Below, piece by piece: positions 1-12,431 of a stretch of 64,000 nucleotides of DNA. The translations under genes were made by a program, and so were the position numbers. This stretch comes from Proteles cristata cristata (Eukaryota > Chordata > Mammalia > Carnivora > Hyaenidae): positions 2,418,001 through 2,482,000 of the forward strand of contig JAESUZ010001735.1 of assembly GCA_017311185.1 (NCBI GenBank), in the 5' to 3' direction. The number at the start of each line of letters is the position of its first letter. Position 1 is the stretch's first letter. The notes beneath the pieces are model-generated. The model made no database searches, was not told the origin of the DNA, and was given only the letters and a program-made list of their open reading frames with translations.

Positions 1-656
1 GCCCCACCTCCTGGCTAGAAATTCCTCTGCCTGCCCAGGTTACCTTCTGTTTCCCTCTTTCCTAGGTGGGTTGGTGTTGCAGGGTGTGGAGGGGCAGAAG
101 CCTGTTTATCTTCCAGTTCTTTCTTGGTAGAAGTGATGCTTCCGAAGGTGTAAGCCATCGGAAGTTCAGTAACCCAGTCAAATTCTAGGAGGCTGAATGA
201 GGCATCTGTCCTGGTCACTTCTTGGGGGCCAACCCTCCTCACTGCAAGTCTTGTTTAGAAAACTTTGACACCTGGCCATTGGGTTTGGGATCAGGAAGCT
301 CTTCTCAGAAGGTCCCACAGCATTCTGTGCTGGACCCCCAAAGCATTTGTGGGACCACAGTGCACTGATCAGTCTCAAGGACACTGAACTTCGTGGATGG
401 CAAGTACAGAGTGGTCGCCTAATCCATCACTTACAGGAAGGAGTACTGGTGGACCATGAACTGTGTCAAGGCCCACAGCTCAACCTGACAATCTTGAAAG
501 GCAAGTTACGGGCCCAGAGGCTAACTCCCCTACAGACCTACAAATACGAAGAGGCAGAATAGAATTGGGTAGGTCCTCGATCCTAAGAGGATCACAAGAT
601 TCCTATGTTACCAGCATTTATGGGGAACTTAGCTACAAGAAGAACCTAACAGCTTG
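1..656. other. Unannotated flank, no feature recognised
   Basis: I see no repeat family, exon or RNA gene in this stretch. Short open frames on both strands are below 80 codons and none resembles a known protein. It ends at the 14-bp target-site duplication of the L1 copy that follows. Confidence 0.5.
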
Positions 657-670
657 AAGATGGTCCAAAG
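657..670 (+). repeat. L1 target-site duplication, left copy
   Basis: aagatggtccaaag is repeated exactly at 1,728-1,741, directly after the poly-A tail. The A-rich start fits the L1 endonuclease nick preference (TTTT/A on the other strand). A perfect 14-bp match argues for a fairly recent insertion. Confidence 0.92.
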
Positions 671-1727
671 ATGGTTTTCTTTGCCGTGCAGAAGCTTTTA
701 ATCTTGATGAGGCAAAGGAAATAATCCATAAAACTAATAGGCAACCAACGGACTGGGAAGAGACAGTTGCAAATGACATATCAGATAAAGGGTTAGTATC
801 CAAAATCTAAGGAACTCCCCAAACTCCACATCCAAAAAACAACCCAGTGAAGAAATGGGCAGAAGATATGAACAGACACTTCTCCAAAGAGGACATCCAG
901 ATGGCCAACAGACACAGGAGACGATGCTCAGCATCCCTCCTCAGAGAAATACAAATCAAAACCACACTGAGATACCACCTCATGCCAGTCAGAGTGGCGA
1001 AAATGAGCAAATCAGAGGACTCTAGATACTGGCGAGGATGTGGAGAAACGGGCACCCTCCTACACTCTTGGTGGGAATGTAAACTGGTGCAGCCCCTCTG
1101 GAAAACAGGGTGGAGGTTCCTCAAAAACTAACAGTAGAACTCCCCTATGACCCAGCAATAGCACTGCTAGGAATTTACCCAAGGGATACAGGAGTGCTGA
1201 TGCACAGGAGCACATGCACCCTGATGTTCATAGCAGCACTTTCAACAATAGCCAAAACATGGAAAGAGCCTAAGTGTCCATCAACGGATGAATGGATCAA
1301 GATGTGGTTTATCTATACAATGGAATACTACATGGCAACGAGAAAGATTGAAATCTGGCCACGTGTAGCAGTGTGGATGGACCTTGAGGGTGTTATGCTG
1401 AGCGAAATAAGTCAGGCAGAGAAGGACAGATACCATATGTTTGCACATATAGGAAGATTAGGAGGAACTTAATGGAGGACCGTGGGGGAGAAGGGGGGAA
1501 AATAGTGGGGGAGAGGGAGGGAGGCAAGCCATGAGAGACTCTTGAAAGCTGAGAACAAACTGAGGGCTGATGGGGGGTGGGAGGGAGGGGAGGGGAGGGG
1601 AGGAGGGAGATGGGCATGGAGGAGGGCACCTGCGGGGATGAGCACTGGGTGTAACATGGAAACCAACTCGACAATGATCTATTTCTTAAAGATAAAATGA
1701 ACCGAGTGAAAAATTAAGGAAAAAAAA
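671..1727 (+). mobile_element. 5'-truncated LINE-1 (ORF2 3' end plus 3' UTR)
   Basis: A truncated L1 copy that keeps the C-terminal part of ORF2, the 3' UTR and a poly-A tail. The frame at about 1,110-1,472 encodes typical ORF2 tail motifs (YDPAIALLGIYPRD, CPSTDEWIK, WMDLEGVMLSEISQAEKD). It is followed by the G-rich carnivore L1 3' UTR (1,490-1,640) and an A-run. Upstream, from 671 to about 1,110, ORF2 matches continue in another frame, so at least one frameshift separates them. The copy lacks the endonuclease and reverse transcriptase domains, so it cannot move by itself. Its sequence is very like the copy at 11,800 and the reverse-strand copy at 54,632. Confidence 0.93.
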
Positions 1728-1741
1728 AAGATGGTCCAAAG
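1728..1741 (+). repeat. L1 target-site duplication, right copy
   Basis: Identical to 657-670. It marks the exact 3' boundary of the truncated L1 copy. Confidence 0.92.
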
Positions 1742-2869
1742 AGCAATCTTACTTTTGTCAAGTCACAAATGTTGCAAGGGTTTCCCCCCTCCCACCCCCA
1801 GAGGGTCAACCCCAAGACTTCTATCCAGAAGAGGAACTTTTGCAGTCGAAGTTACCAGCCCTAAAGAACTCTACAGGAATGCTGAGCACACACCGACTTA
1901 GGAGGGCATCAACAAGAGAGTTTACAAATCGAGTCTGTATTCTTATTTTAGGAACGTGTGTCTTCGCCCTTCTCGTCCTTTGCTCCGGGGGTGGAGTGGG
2001 TGGGCCCTCCCTCTGGCTCCCAGCTGTCTGATTTTAGAAGCAAACAAGGCATCAGAAGGCAATGGGCAGAAGAGAACCCATGATCTGGAACTCCTAAAAT
2101 GTAGTTCCTGAAGAAGGAACTGGGAGAAGAAGTGGCCAGTTTCCTACCTCAGTTGAGCTCTGGTCTCCTGTAGTTCCGGCTATTTCTGGAGGCAAGAGCC
2201 AGGCGGGAACTGGTAGCAGCTCCGTGCTCACTGACGGTGCCTGGCTACTTCTTGCTGGTTCCTTTAACTCTGCTCGTGCCTCTGTGCACAGGCCGTTCAG
2301 TCATCCCCCTTTAAACCTCTCGATGGGCCAAGCAGCTTCCCAGGATCCTGAATGACGCAGCTGGTCATGGGTGCACACAGCACTTGCTGGGCCCTGGTGC
2401 AAAGCGAGAACCTGGACTCCTCGCTCAAAAATTCATTACTAGCCGACCAACATCAGAGCGTTACAACAAGCAGCACAGGGCTCTAAGCACTTGGTAATTT
2501 GGGACTCCCCAGATTGCATGCTCATGAAGCTCGTCCTGGGTCTGCTTATACAGGAAGGGTTTTCCTCACCAGGCCCACAGGAGGGATGGCAGAGGGCTCC
2601 ACCATGGCTCGTTGGCTAGATTACCCACTTGACACGCAGTCTTGACTCTAAGAGGGAGACAACCAGAGGCTGCCCAGGTACAACAGATATGAAGACCTGA
2701 GGTTGATGCTCCTCACTGGAGAGGGGTTGGAAATGCAGATCCAGGCTCCCACCACAGGGGGAGGGATCCCTGATTCACCAGAGGTGAAGAGATTGGTAGT
2801 AACAGCTGACAATCCAAAACACACAGCTCTCTAGGCACGCACCATGCCATGCAGAGCATTTCACACACA
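1742..2869. other. No feature recognised
   Basis: Unique-looking sequence of moderate GC content. I find no SINE, L1 or DNA-transposon relic and no convincing exon. Confidence 0.45.
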
Positions 2870-2990
2870 TTCCAGGTTTGTCGTAACTTGGATGGGTAGC
2901 CCATTTCATGAATGGGAATATGGACGTACAGAGGATCAACAACATACCCAAGTTCATAGGCAAGGGAGAGGTGACCTTAGAACAGCTCCC
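2870..2990 (-). repeat. Probable MIR fragment
   Basis: The string around 2,905-2,970 (catttcatgaatgggaatat, then acatacccaagttcatag) follows the reverse-complement MIR pattern of a control-of-ions-like 'count then compare' segment: a diverged gaggaaactgag-type stretch followed by a cccaaggtcac-type stretch. It is heavily diverged, so the edges are approximate. Confidence 0.4.
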
Positions 2991-3534
2991 CAAACAAGAA
3001 TATTTAATAGCAACTAGGTCTGTGAGCTAAGCACTTGATACACTGCTGTTCTCTATGTTGCAGGATGGGGTTATTGTGATTTGGAAAACAGAAGGTCAGA
3101 CCCGTATCCGCTGGAAACTTAGTTGACCAATGACCTAGGTGTGGAGGTTAGAGAGCCATTTGGTGCATCTGTATGGGAGGCTATATAACCCATGGACTAC
3201 TCCCAGCTAGTGACTGGGCACCACTGGGATATGGAGGGAAGTGAGGGTTTTCTGGGGAGTCTGGGGAGTCTGGGGATACCTCTAACAGGGACTACAGCTT
3301 GATGACTCCCTCACAGCCTTGCCGAGTCTTTAGGCTACCCATCACTCTTAGCTTCCACCTCCTAACTTAGGGCTCTGATGTACATTGCATCTCAGCCCTC
3401 CCCTTCCCTCCCCCCCCACAATCCCCCACCCTCCACATTTCCCCCCTCATAAGCATCTCCCTTAAGACATCTCTTGCAAGTCTAATTCTACGTCAGCATT
3501 TCTCAGAGGACATAGAGGACAAGAATCGAGCTCC

Positions 3535-3650
3535 ATTTTAGAGGTAAAGGCTCTGAGAGGTTAGGCATTTGCCCAAGGTCACACAGCAGTCGATGGTTAA
3601 ATCCAGTTTCAGACTCTCGAGTTCGTGGTTTTAAGTGCTCCAGTCAAATT
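3535..3650 (-). repeat. MIR fragment
   Basis: Contains ggctctgagaggttaggc and gcccaaggtcacacagca, the most conserved part of the MIR core read on the reverse strand. It is diverged and has no visible target-site duplication, as expected for this ancient mammalian SINE. Confidence 0.75.
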
Positions 3651-6589
3651 CAGACTCGGCCCAAATCCATGTTGTTCAAGGCAAGGTTCCTTATTATAAC
3701 CAAAAGTTGCTTAAGTCTTCATTGGTGAGCTAGCAAGTTAACTTCTAGAATATAGATCTTGCTCATTCTCTGCTTACCAAGAGTGAGAGCCCAAAGGAAT
3801 CTCCTACCTTACTTTTGGAGGGTGTTCTTAGGGGTGTTCTTCAAACCTAGCCTGCCCAGTGAGGCATGGGCATATTTTTAAGGATCTGTGTGATCACCAG
3901 AAATACATGACTAGGCCAAGGTACAGCTGAAGTTCATAACGGTCTTGACATATAGAAAGGGATCTTTGTCCATGAGGGATTTCAAGGTAGTTCTTCCCTG
4001 GCAGGTCTGGCTAGGAGGAGAGTTTCACTATGTAACAATGTTTTTGGAATTTTAATCACACATGTGTATTATTTCACTATAATGGGGTTAAGGGAATTAT
4101 ACCTAAGCCTTCTCTAATAAGTACTAAGAGGTATTTGGGCAGCTCAGCGTCTAAGTATCTTCCAGCATATAATTGCCAAGTGTTTAGTACCAGCCAGCGT
4201 CTACCAGGAACTGTCACCTGCTGACCTTGAAGGAGCTCTTCACGTTCATGTTCTTGGATGCACGTGCTTACCTGGGCCTGATCCGCATTTTCAACTGGCT
4301 GTGGGCCCTACTCTGGGTCTAAACATGCCTGCAATTGCAAGCTGGCAGATGAACAGCATTGCCAAGGGATTAGGACCCTCACCTTTGGACCTTCTCACAC
4401 TCTGCTAGGTGTGTTCTAATCACCGCGGCAGGCCCTGGCTGTCAGGCCTCATTACCTAAATATATTGTCATGGCCTGGCCTCAGCTAGTATTGTGGGATT
4501 AGAGCAATAAAACTATATGGACAAGTGGCCAGTGTTAGGACTGCTCTTCCCGCATTGCTAAGGGTAATGGCACACAGCTGCGGCACCAGGCCCCTGGCCT
4601 CCCGCCCTCACTTCCTCTCTGCATAGCCCCTGCCCCAGTCACAAGGCAGAGGCTTCTGCCCTCCATCAGTGAGGCATTGGATTGGTCCAGCTCTGGCTAC
4701 TTGGCTACTAAATTCAATATGGAGACCTGTCATCTAGTGACACAGGCTTAGACTTCTAATTCCCGGAGGTCCTGGGAAAGCCTCATCTACCTTATTATAG
4801 CTACCACTTATGGGAACAGCACCCTGGCTTCTTTCCATTTAATACTGGTTTATTCCTAATAGCTCTGAGGGGTGTATTAGTCCTTTATAGAGGAGGGAGG
4901 GGAGTGGAGTTCAGCAAGGCTCAAAGGTCACGGTGTGTACATCATGTACATCATATAGCAAGTCGGAGCTAAGAATTAGGACGCTGGTTCAACTAAAGCC
5001 CATGCCTTTAGAAAGGATTAGCCACGTTCCACGGTTATGTGGTCCCTCCCCTCAGTAAGGCACCTACGTGACACAGATTTCATGCATTCTTGCACCTTGT
5101 CTGAGCTTCGGACACCTGCAGATCGGTCATGGCATTCTCGGCACGGATGCTAGGCGTGTTTTGACGACCTTACTGTACTCCGTTGCTGTGCTGGGCTCCT
5201 AATTCTTTGGGATGTTTGTACACTGCAGAATAGTTTATGAAAGGCATAATGACTCTTGGCTAAAGCTGCTATTGGTTGTAGCTGATGACAGGCAATGGTG
5301 GGATTTGGGCAAACTAGATGATTGGTCACCCTAGACAGACTGGGAGGGCTGAAACTGGGAGAGTCCCAGCAGGGAAGACTGGTCACTTCCGGTGTAATTT
5401 GGAGGCTTCCAAGAGAAGGGAAGGGTCAGAATAAAGACGAAGGAAAAATTAAGTGTGGGCATTTTCTGATCACCTGGGTCCATTATTGGCCATATACTTG
5501 AAAGGTTGGAAGACAGGTTCACTTACAAGGGAAGGCTAGGATTTATGGAATCTAACATATCCACATGTCCTTAGACCCTTCACGCTGAATCTCGTTTAGT
5601 TTCCATTAGAAGCCCAGCACCTCACATGAACCCCATACATGGCTATTGAGGAGCAAGTGATGGGGGAGGGGTGTTTAGTGGATGAAGTATATTCCATACT
5701 TAGGTAAAACATCAGAGCCTTCCCCAATATCCCTCGATTATGGTACATCAATGGCTATAGCTTTGAAGAACAAAGTAGACCTTTATGACATGGAAGACAA
5801 GATAGCAAAATTGCGGAAATCCAGAAATCCCATATTGCAGACTATGAATTGTAGATCACTACCTGATTTTGATCTTGTCTTGTGGCAGAAGATTGTATTT
5901 GTTATTCAGGCAGAGTTAATGGGCCCAAGGGCTCCAATCTACCCCCAAAGACTCAGAAAAATACAATTTTACAGGGAATATAAAGCAAAGGGGGCAAAAA
6001 TGTGTACAGTTTGAGTTGCGGGAAGAGTACGTGTGAATTCTTCAGTATTCCCATAGGTCAGTCTCCCAAGGAAAAATCCAAGATTAAGCTGAATTGGTTC
6101 TAGTAAAATACTTTTTGCTTTGTCCTAATGGAACATGGAGTAGAAAACCACCGAGCATCTTCAGATTTTAAGAACAGTGGTCTCAGACAAGGATTCTCTA
6201 ACCTTTCATGTTAGGAATTTGAGTTGTTTGGAATTTAGGAGTTGTAGAAATAGGATATGAGGAGGAAAGGCTTTAAGGAAACACAGGCCTAATCCCACAC
6301 ATTAAGATATCAGGTACAAACAAAGGGAGTGGGCCTAGGATCAAAACCTTAAATTCCACCTGGTGATCAAAGGGCTGTGCTCGAGAAAGTGGAGGACAGC
6401 CTGGAAGATAGTTTCACTCATTTTTGAGTTTTAGACTTGGCCACATGAGGCCAGTGGGATACATACTAGGGTGGTCATTTCAGTTCCCAGGAGGGTGTTC
6501 TTTCCAGAGGTTCTTGGTCTTCAACTGAGGAAAACATTTACTGGGACTTACAAGAACCCAACTCTTAGCAAAACAAGGGGAACATTAAG
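3651..6589. other. SINE-free unique sequence
   Basis: About 2.9 kb in which I recognise nothing. The longest open frame (5,682-6,014, plus, 110 codons) resembles no family I know, has no visible splice-site context and is of a length common by chance. No young repeat is present. Confidence 0.45.
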
Positions 6590-6760
6590 AGCATGGGCTC
6601 AGAGTTCAGGCTTGGGATGGTTAATTCTGCCATTTCCCCACTGAGGACTCTTACAAAGACTTAAGGTCTCAAGCTGGTTTCCTCCACTGTAAAATGGAGA
6701 TATTAATCCAGAAGACTTGAGACCGGTTTTAAGTGACATGAAGACACGGTCTCCATGCCT
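6590..6760 (+). repeat. MIR fragment
   Basis: Follows the MIR consensus order: gagcatgggctcagagttcagg, then a ctgcca-type segment, then cctccactgtaaaatggaga, which matches the 'tcatctgtaaaatgggga' core. Strongly diverged; the edges are estimates. Confidence 0.65.
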
Positions 6761-8099
6761 CTACTGTTGACAGATCTTCTGGGTCTTGGGGTTTAGCATC
6801 AGGATGATCTTTGTTCCCTCTGAGCAGAGGGGTTTCATTGTGAGTGGTGAAGTCTCCATAGACTATGCTTTGCTGTTGGCCAGTAGGGTGCTTGGAGCCG
6901 AGTTTATAGCCCTTGGGGTCTATGGGACCATTTATGTATGCTCAACACATCTTTGTTTTAGTTATGTTTTAGCTTTACACACTTATTTTGAATGTTTTGC
7001 AAGAGAGTAGCAAGCACTTTCAGCTCTTTTTCTTCATGCTGATGCACTGGCAATCTCCTACACTTCTTTCCTAAACTCCTGCACATTTGTTCAATATATC
7101 ACCCCAGTGTTCATCATTCTATAGCTTTCTCTAGTTTAAGAGATAACAGGTCTGAGTTTCTATTTCAGCAGAGAGGCTTTGACAGAAAAGTCAACTACAG
7201 CCCATAGAGAAGTAAATCCAGCCCATACAGAGGAGACACTACCAAACTGGTTAAGTTCCAACTTCTGGTTGGATTCTCTAACCACCCATAAGGCCCTAGG
7301 GACAGGAGACACAGTCCTGTCATGCAGGACTCTGGATAAGCAACTTGGCTTCTGAGCAGTTTTCTCATCTATAAAAGCATCACCAACATACCCCACACTC
7401 CAGATTTAGAGGATCATGAATCTCAAAGGATAAAGAACATTATGAGCTAGGACAGTCCAGTCTGTACCAAAAATCGTATCAGCAGACACTTGGATAGGTC
7501 TCAGCAAGTTCCAAGGGAAACACACGTGGGAGGAGATTGGGAAACAGTGGTCTACCCAACCAGAGATTTAAAAGTGAGAAAAACAAGCTGGAAAAACACT
7601 TCAGATGCAGATGTAAGACTGCAGAAAATAGTCCCATTAGGAGACCAATGGAAGCCACACTGTTGGGTTTTATAGATAAACAGCCTAGAGAACATGGAGG
7701 GGTGAGGATTTACATCAGACCCTAGGACCTGGAGCCCAAGTAACCCCATCAGTTTCCCTCAACTCTGTCTTAAGCCCACAGTGAAGCTTAGATTTAAGCT
7801 GGGTTGTGGTTCAAACCATTAACCTTATTGGCTAAAAGGTGAGGTCACATTAACTAAAACTGCCCTCACCTGGTCATTGAGGGGGGTTGATAGCCACCTA
7901 CTTAGGTAGATGTTATCAGGAAGATTAGCTCCAAGCACAAACCAAACTCATGAGCCAAATGGGTTGAAATTGGGTAGGGGTTGTCAATACATCAGTCCTC
8001 AGTCCTAAACCTGGACAGATTTCCCCATTGGCAAGACCTTATTTGAGGTGCTGTCAATTTCAAAGAACTTCATTGACCTTGAGTCCATTCAGATGACTC
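6761..8099. other. No feature recognised
   Basis: Unique-looking sequence. Small open frames on both strands (up to 78 codons) lack recognisable domains and overlap one another, which is typical of chance frames. Confidence 0.4.
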
Positions 8100-8400
8100 A
8101 CTCCCAGATATCTTCTGACTACACCCCATGGCAGCTGCCACTACCATGGTCATGTTTTTCTAGCCTCCTCATGTTGGCTCTCCCACCTCATCCCTCCACG
8201 CCAGCCACATAGGCCTCCTTCCTGTCCTGCTCCTTTGTCTAAAAACACTCCCTTCTCCACCATTTGCTGCTTAAGCCCTACCCAGCTTTCCCTTTTCAGC
8301 TCAAGGGCACCTCCCCATCGTTTTGAATCCCCATAGATGAAGACAGCCTGCTATAGATCTTTTAGTACTAGATGCTTGTCCTTCATAGAATGGGCATAGT
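8100..8400 (+). repeat. Probable LINE-2 3' fragment
   Basis: The order of segments (a ccacctcatccctccacgcc-like stretch, ggcctccttcctgtcctgct, then cagctcaagggcacctcccc) parallels the L2 3' region that runs from the pyrimidine-rich segment to the 'caaatgtcacctcctc' segment. Divergence is high, so this is a recognition by pattern only. Confidence 0.5.
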
Positions 8401-8579
8401 TAAAGCCTGGGATTGGTCTGTAAGCAGATGTAACTAGACTATGCCAAGGCAGCAGATATCTGATGCACTGTGCCTGGCATAGTAATGCTCACATTGCCCA
8501 AGTGATTGCCATAGAGAAGTCCTAGTCAACTGTCATTATAAATGAGAGGTCCCTGCAAGGTGATAGGTCTTTATAGGTA

Positions 8580-8665
8580 CACAGCTGTGTGGTTCCAAGT
8601 GGATTCTCATGCCTTGGCTTTGATTTCCTACCAGTAAAATGGAGTCTGATGAGAAGTTAGCATGG
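8580..8665 (+). repeat. Probable MIR fragment
   Basis: Contains agctgtgtggttccaagtgg and taccagtaaaatggagtctg, the 'tagctgtgtgaccttgggca' and 'tgtaaaatgggga' parts of MIR in the right order with a shortened spacing. Confidence 0.5.
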
Positions 8666-9994
8666 CCTTTCATGCTCTTAGTATAGGAACTTCAGAATAA
8701 ACCAGATCCTGCCATTTGCCCTACCCACTCCTAAGGAGTCCCAAAGTTAGTTAAGGGTCCTAAACAGGTGGTAGAAGGTACAGCAATACAAAGAAGGGGC
8801 ATTAGTCAAGACCTTCAGTACACAAATCCAATACAGAGTTGGAGCAGTGAACAGCATTTACTTTGAAGATTAGTAGCTGCTATGGTCTGAAGCTACTTTA
8901 GAGTCCACAATCTTATTCCTATTTTGAGAGCAAAGGATGAGCCAATGCAAACTGTTTGCACTGGGAGAGATGGGATTGTAGAGCTTCTTTCCAGGGATAT
9001 TTAGTTTCCCCCAAAACTTTATTCACCAGGAATGAGACTGGCCTGGGATCTTTGAGAGGAAGGAGATGAACATCTGTGAAGGATATGGAGAGTGGAGAAT
9101 AAACTACAAGCCAGCCCTTAGACTAAGGTTTTGAAAGTGCTTGAAACCATGGAATGATTATGGGAACCAAAAGATAACAATCGACAGAAGACAGAAGGAG
9201 TCATAACTGCAGAAGTAGTCTTCAGCAAGTAGTTCATCAGACCTGGGCTAGCCCTAGGATCCTGGTTTGATTGTAGGACTCAGTATTCAACAGTGTTGCC
9301 TGGGTCTATCCTAGCTTCCACTCTGAATTGCTTCCTGTCTTAGTGGAAACTCACATACTTTCCCTTATCAAAGGAGGGTCCTTTGTGTTCCAACATGAAC
9401 ACCTCTTATTTTTGGTAGCCAGGGCTAACTAGCTGGCTCATAATCTAAGATCACGGGGTTTTGTTCTTTTATGGTTCCAGGACTCAATCCAGGATATGTT
9501 GCATTTAATGGCTATGTCCCCATATCCTCTGAGAGCTCCTCAGTCTTTCCTAGTCTTGTGACTTTTAAGAGTTTGAGTCCATTATTTTGTGGAAAGTCCC
9601 TTGTTATGGCTTATATTCTCATAACTGAGGCTAGGCATCTTGGGGAAAGATACTGCAGAAATGATGTTGTGTCCTTCCCAGAGCATCATCAGGAGGTACA
9701 TGACATCAACAGGTTTCATGGGGAAGATTAACCACGAGTCTTTGGTTAGAGCAGGATCTTTCTGGGTGCTAAGTTTCCCCTTTGTAATTATCAAGTATTT
9801 GGGCAGGAAATACTGATGCTATGAAAACTCATTTCTGCTTAAGTTTTTGCTTACTTATCCATGTGTCCGTGGATACTAGGTCAGCTTTCCAGGACAAGTG
9901 GTGCTCTTGCAAGCAGAGACCCAAGTTAGGAAATGGTTTCTCCAAGTCCTTAACCACCCTGGTCTTTGGAGATAATTTAACACAGAGTCAAAAG
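8666..9994. other. No feature recognised
   Basis: Unique-looking AT-richer sequence with short chance frames only (up to 86 codons at 9,471-9,731). Confidence 0.4.
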
Positions 9995-10140
9995 ATTTGT
10001 ACAAAGTTTCTGTATACCCTTGGCCCATCTTCCCTTATCAACATTACACCTATCAAAAATAAGTAGTTAACCCTAGTACAATGTTAAGCTACAAGATTTT
10101 CTATTTGGTTATCAGATACTGGTTACCAAAGTAGACAAAA
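9995..10140 (+). repeat. Possible ancient L1 fragment
   Basis: The stretch with gtttctgtatacccttggcc, tatcaacattacacc and ctagtacaatgttaag resembles a recurrent ancient L1 segment ('ataccctttacccag ... agtacaatg') that I recall from many mammalian loci. Family and edges are uncertain. Confidence 0.4.
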
Positions 10141-11782
10141 ATAAAGATAGGGCTGGAGTAATTTTGCTTCAGTGATTAAAGCCTCCAGGTATTAACTGCT
10201 AACAACCCTACAAGGTCCTTTTCAGACACTTGCTGATTCCCTTCAAGTGCTCGAAATGAATACCAATTTCCAGTAAACAGGTTATCAATAAGTTAGGGTA
10301 CCTCCGTAAGATTCTAAAGTGAACCCATTTGCAAAAACACTTTAAGCAGCCATATTTGCTTCTGGAAATACAGAAGCCAAGGAGAGGAAGATCCTTGTAA
10401 ATTAAGAGTGTAGTTGAGGAGGTAAGTACCAGAGCCTAGATTAATGGATTTGCATCTACAGAGAAATAATTTTAGGGCAGCACACCAGTATGGACATCCC
10501 CTGGCTGATAGTTTACCAGTGATTCAGATAAAGACATTGTTTTGTTAACATTGGCCTAAGAACGTTTACACAAACAACTGTCAGCTCATTCAGGTCTATT
10601 TTCCAGCTTCACTGAAATTAACTTCAGCGATAGGTCAAGACAAACACCAAGAACACCTTCCCCAACATTTAAGCTGAAGGGACTTAAAACCTTTAACTTC
10701 AACAGAAGTCAAAATTGCCAAGATTAGTTCAAACTTGGGTTCTTAGCATTACAACTTCTAGAACAGCAGTGTTTACTTTCTCAGTATGATTGATGTTGCC
10801 CAGTAGTATTCTATGCAGTATTTGGGACATCCTTATACTAGAAGTTTTCTGAAAGTTAAGCTTCATTGGGAGTTCTGGGGTTTTGCAAAAGCTGGCAACT
10901 CTAGATTTAGTATGGAGACCACATCTGAAGAGTGGATGTTCAGTTGTGGGTGTTTTAAGGCAGACTGAGGGAAGGACTATTAAACATGGTAGCTCTTTAT
11001 GCTATAGGGGAAGTACAGAAGATATGGAAATGCATGAAAGCAGGACAAGAGCTGGCTTAATGCAAGGCTCCTCTAGTGGGCAGTTGGCTCCAGAGCCCCT
11101 CATGGGCTGCTAAAGACTTTGCCAGATGGGCATCATGGTCCAATCCTGCTGCCTCCCTTTTCCCCTTCAAGGGTGTAACTCCCCAGTGACCTTTTATACT
11201 CCTACTCCACCTGTGGTTTTCTGGAACATCTGACCAGCACTGGAATAAAACTCATTTTAGAGTTCAAAACTAGGACCAGCCAACTTAAGTCATAAGCAGA
11301 TTTCATTGTGTAAAGTGCTGCCTAGTGAGACTGAGCATCTCACAGGAAGTGAAGGAATAGGAAAGTTAGTCTCTTCTCAATTTTAGAGGTCAGATCTACA
11401 CTAGCTGAGGTGTAGCTTTGACACTTGGCTATGGGAAATATCAAAATATATCAAGTTTTAACAAAGTCATCGAGAAGGCCTTCGAGGATTTACATCCAAC
11501 CTGAATGCCAATGAGGCATATGTGTGTATTAACTTGGATTACTACATTCAGTAGGGCTTTGCCCATGGCCTGGTAAGTCTACAGCTCTCCCTGTGAGCAT
11601 GTATCCATTCCAAGTGGATGATCCTACTGGCATTTCAGAACCAGGAGATTTATAGCAGTTCCTTGGCAGAAAGGCTACTAGATTCCCTTTGGCACCCAGG
11701 TTAAGATGGTTCTAGACGCCATCGAATATGTAAGGCTGTAAAAAGCCCATTTCTCATTTGTCCTGATGAATCAAGTGCAGTT
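10141..11782. other. No feature recognised
   Basis: Unique-looking sequence without SINEs. The frame at 10,883-11,113 (76 codons) has no recognisable domain. Confidence 0.4.
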
Positions 11783-11799
11783 AAAAGTAACCCATGAGT
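11783..11799 (+). repeat. L1 target-site duplication, left copy
   Basis: aaaagtaacccatgagt, repeated exactly at 12,415-12,431 (17 bp). The A-rich 5' end matches target-primed reverse transcription. Confidence 0.93.
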
Positions 11800-12414
11800 G
11801 AACGTAAACTGGTACAGCCCCTCTGGAAAACAGTGTGGAGGTTCCTAAGGAAACTAACAATAGAACTCCCCTATGACCCAGCAATAGCACTGCTAGGAAT
11901 TTACCCAAGGGATACAGAAATGCTGATGCATAGAAGCACATGTACCCCAATGTTCATAGTAGCACTCTCCACAATAGCTAAAACATGGAAAGAGCCTAAG
12001 TGTCCATCAACAGATGAATGGATCAAGAAGATGTGGTTTATCTATACCATGGAATACTCCATGGCAATGAGAAACACTGAAATCTGGCCATGTGTAGCAA
12101 CATGGATGGACCTTGAGGGTGTTATGCTGAGCTAAATAAGTCAGGCAGAGAAGGACAAATATCATATGTGTGCACGTATAGGAGGATTAGGAGGAACTTA
12201 ACAGAGGACCAAGGGGGAGAAGAAGGGCAGAAATGGTGGGGAAAGGGAGAGAGGCAAACCATGAGAGACTCTTGAATGCTGACAAAAACTGAGGACTGAT
12301 GGATGTGGGGGGGAGGAGGGATGGGCATGGAGGAGGACACTTGTGGGGATGAGCACTGGGTGTTATGTAGAAACTAATTTGACAATAAACTATTTGTAAA
12401 AAAAAACAAAAAAA
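11800..12414 (+). mobile_element. 5'-truncated LINE-1 (last ORF2 codons plus 3' UTR)
   Basis: A 615-bp L1 copy truncated inside the last part of ORF2. The frame at 11,794-12,135 carries [34 protein letters not shown] and WMDLEGVMLS, then a stop. After it come the G-rich 3' UTR (12,205-12,350) and an A-rich tail. It is co-oriented with, and closely related to, the copy at 671. It keeps no reverse transcriptase or endonuclease sequence. Confidence 0.93.
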
Positions 12415-12431
12415 AAAAGTAACCCATGAGT
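12415..12431 (+). repeat. L1 target-site duplication, right copy
   Basis: Exact repeat of 11,783-11,799 immediately after the A-tail. Confidence 0.93.

Noticed and set aside
1110..1472. Reading the L1 ORF2 tail as a host gene
   Set aside because: The flanking 14-bp duplications, poly-A tail and sister copies at 11,800 and 54,632 show that it is an L1 insertion.
5682..6014. 110-codon frame in the SINE-free half as a small protein
   Set aside because: No family resemblance, no flanking splice signals that I can support, and no codon pattern distinct from its surroundings.
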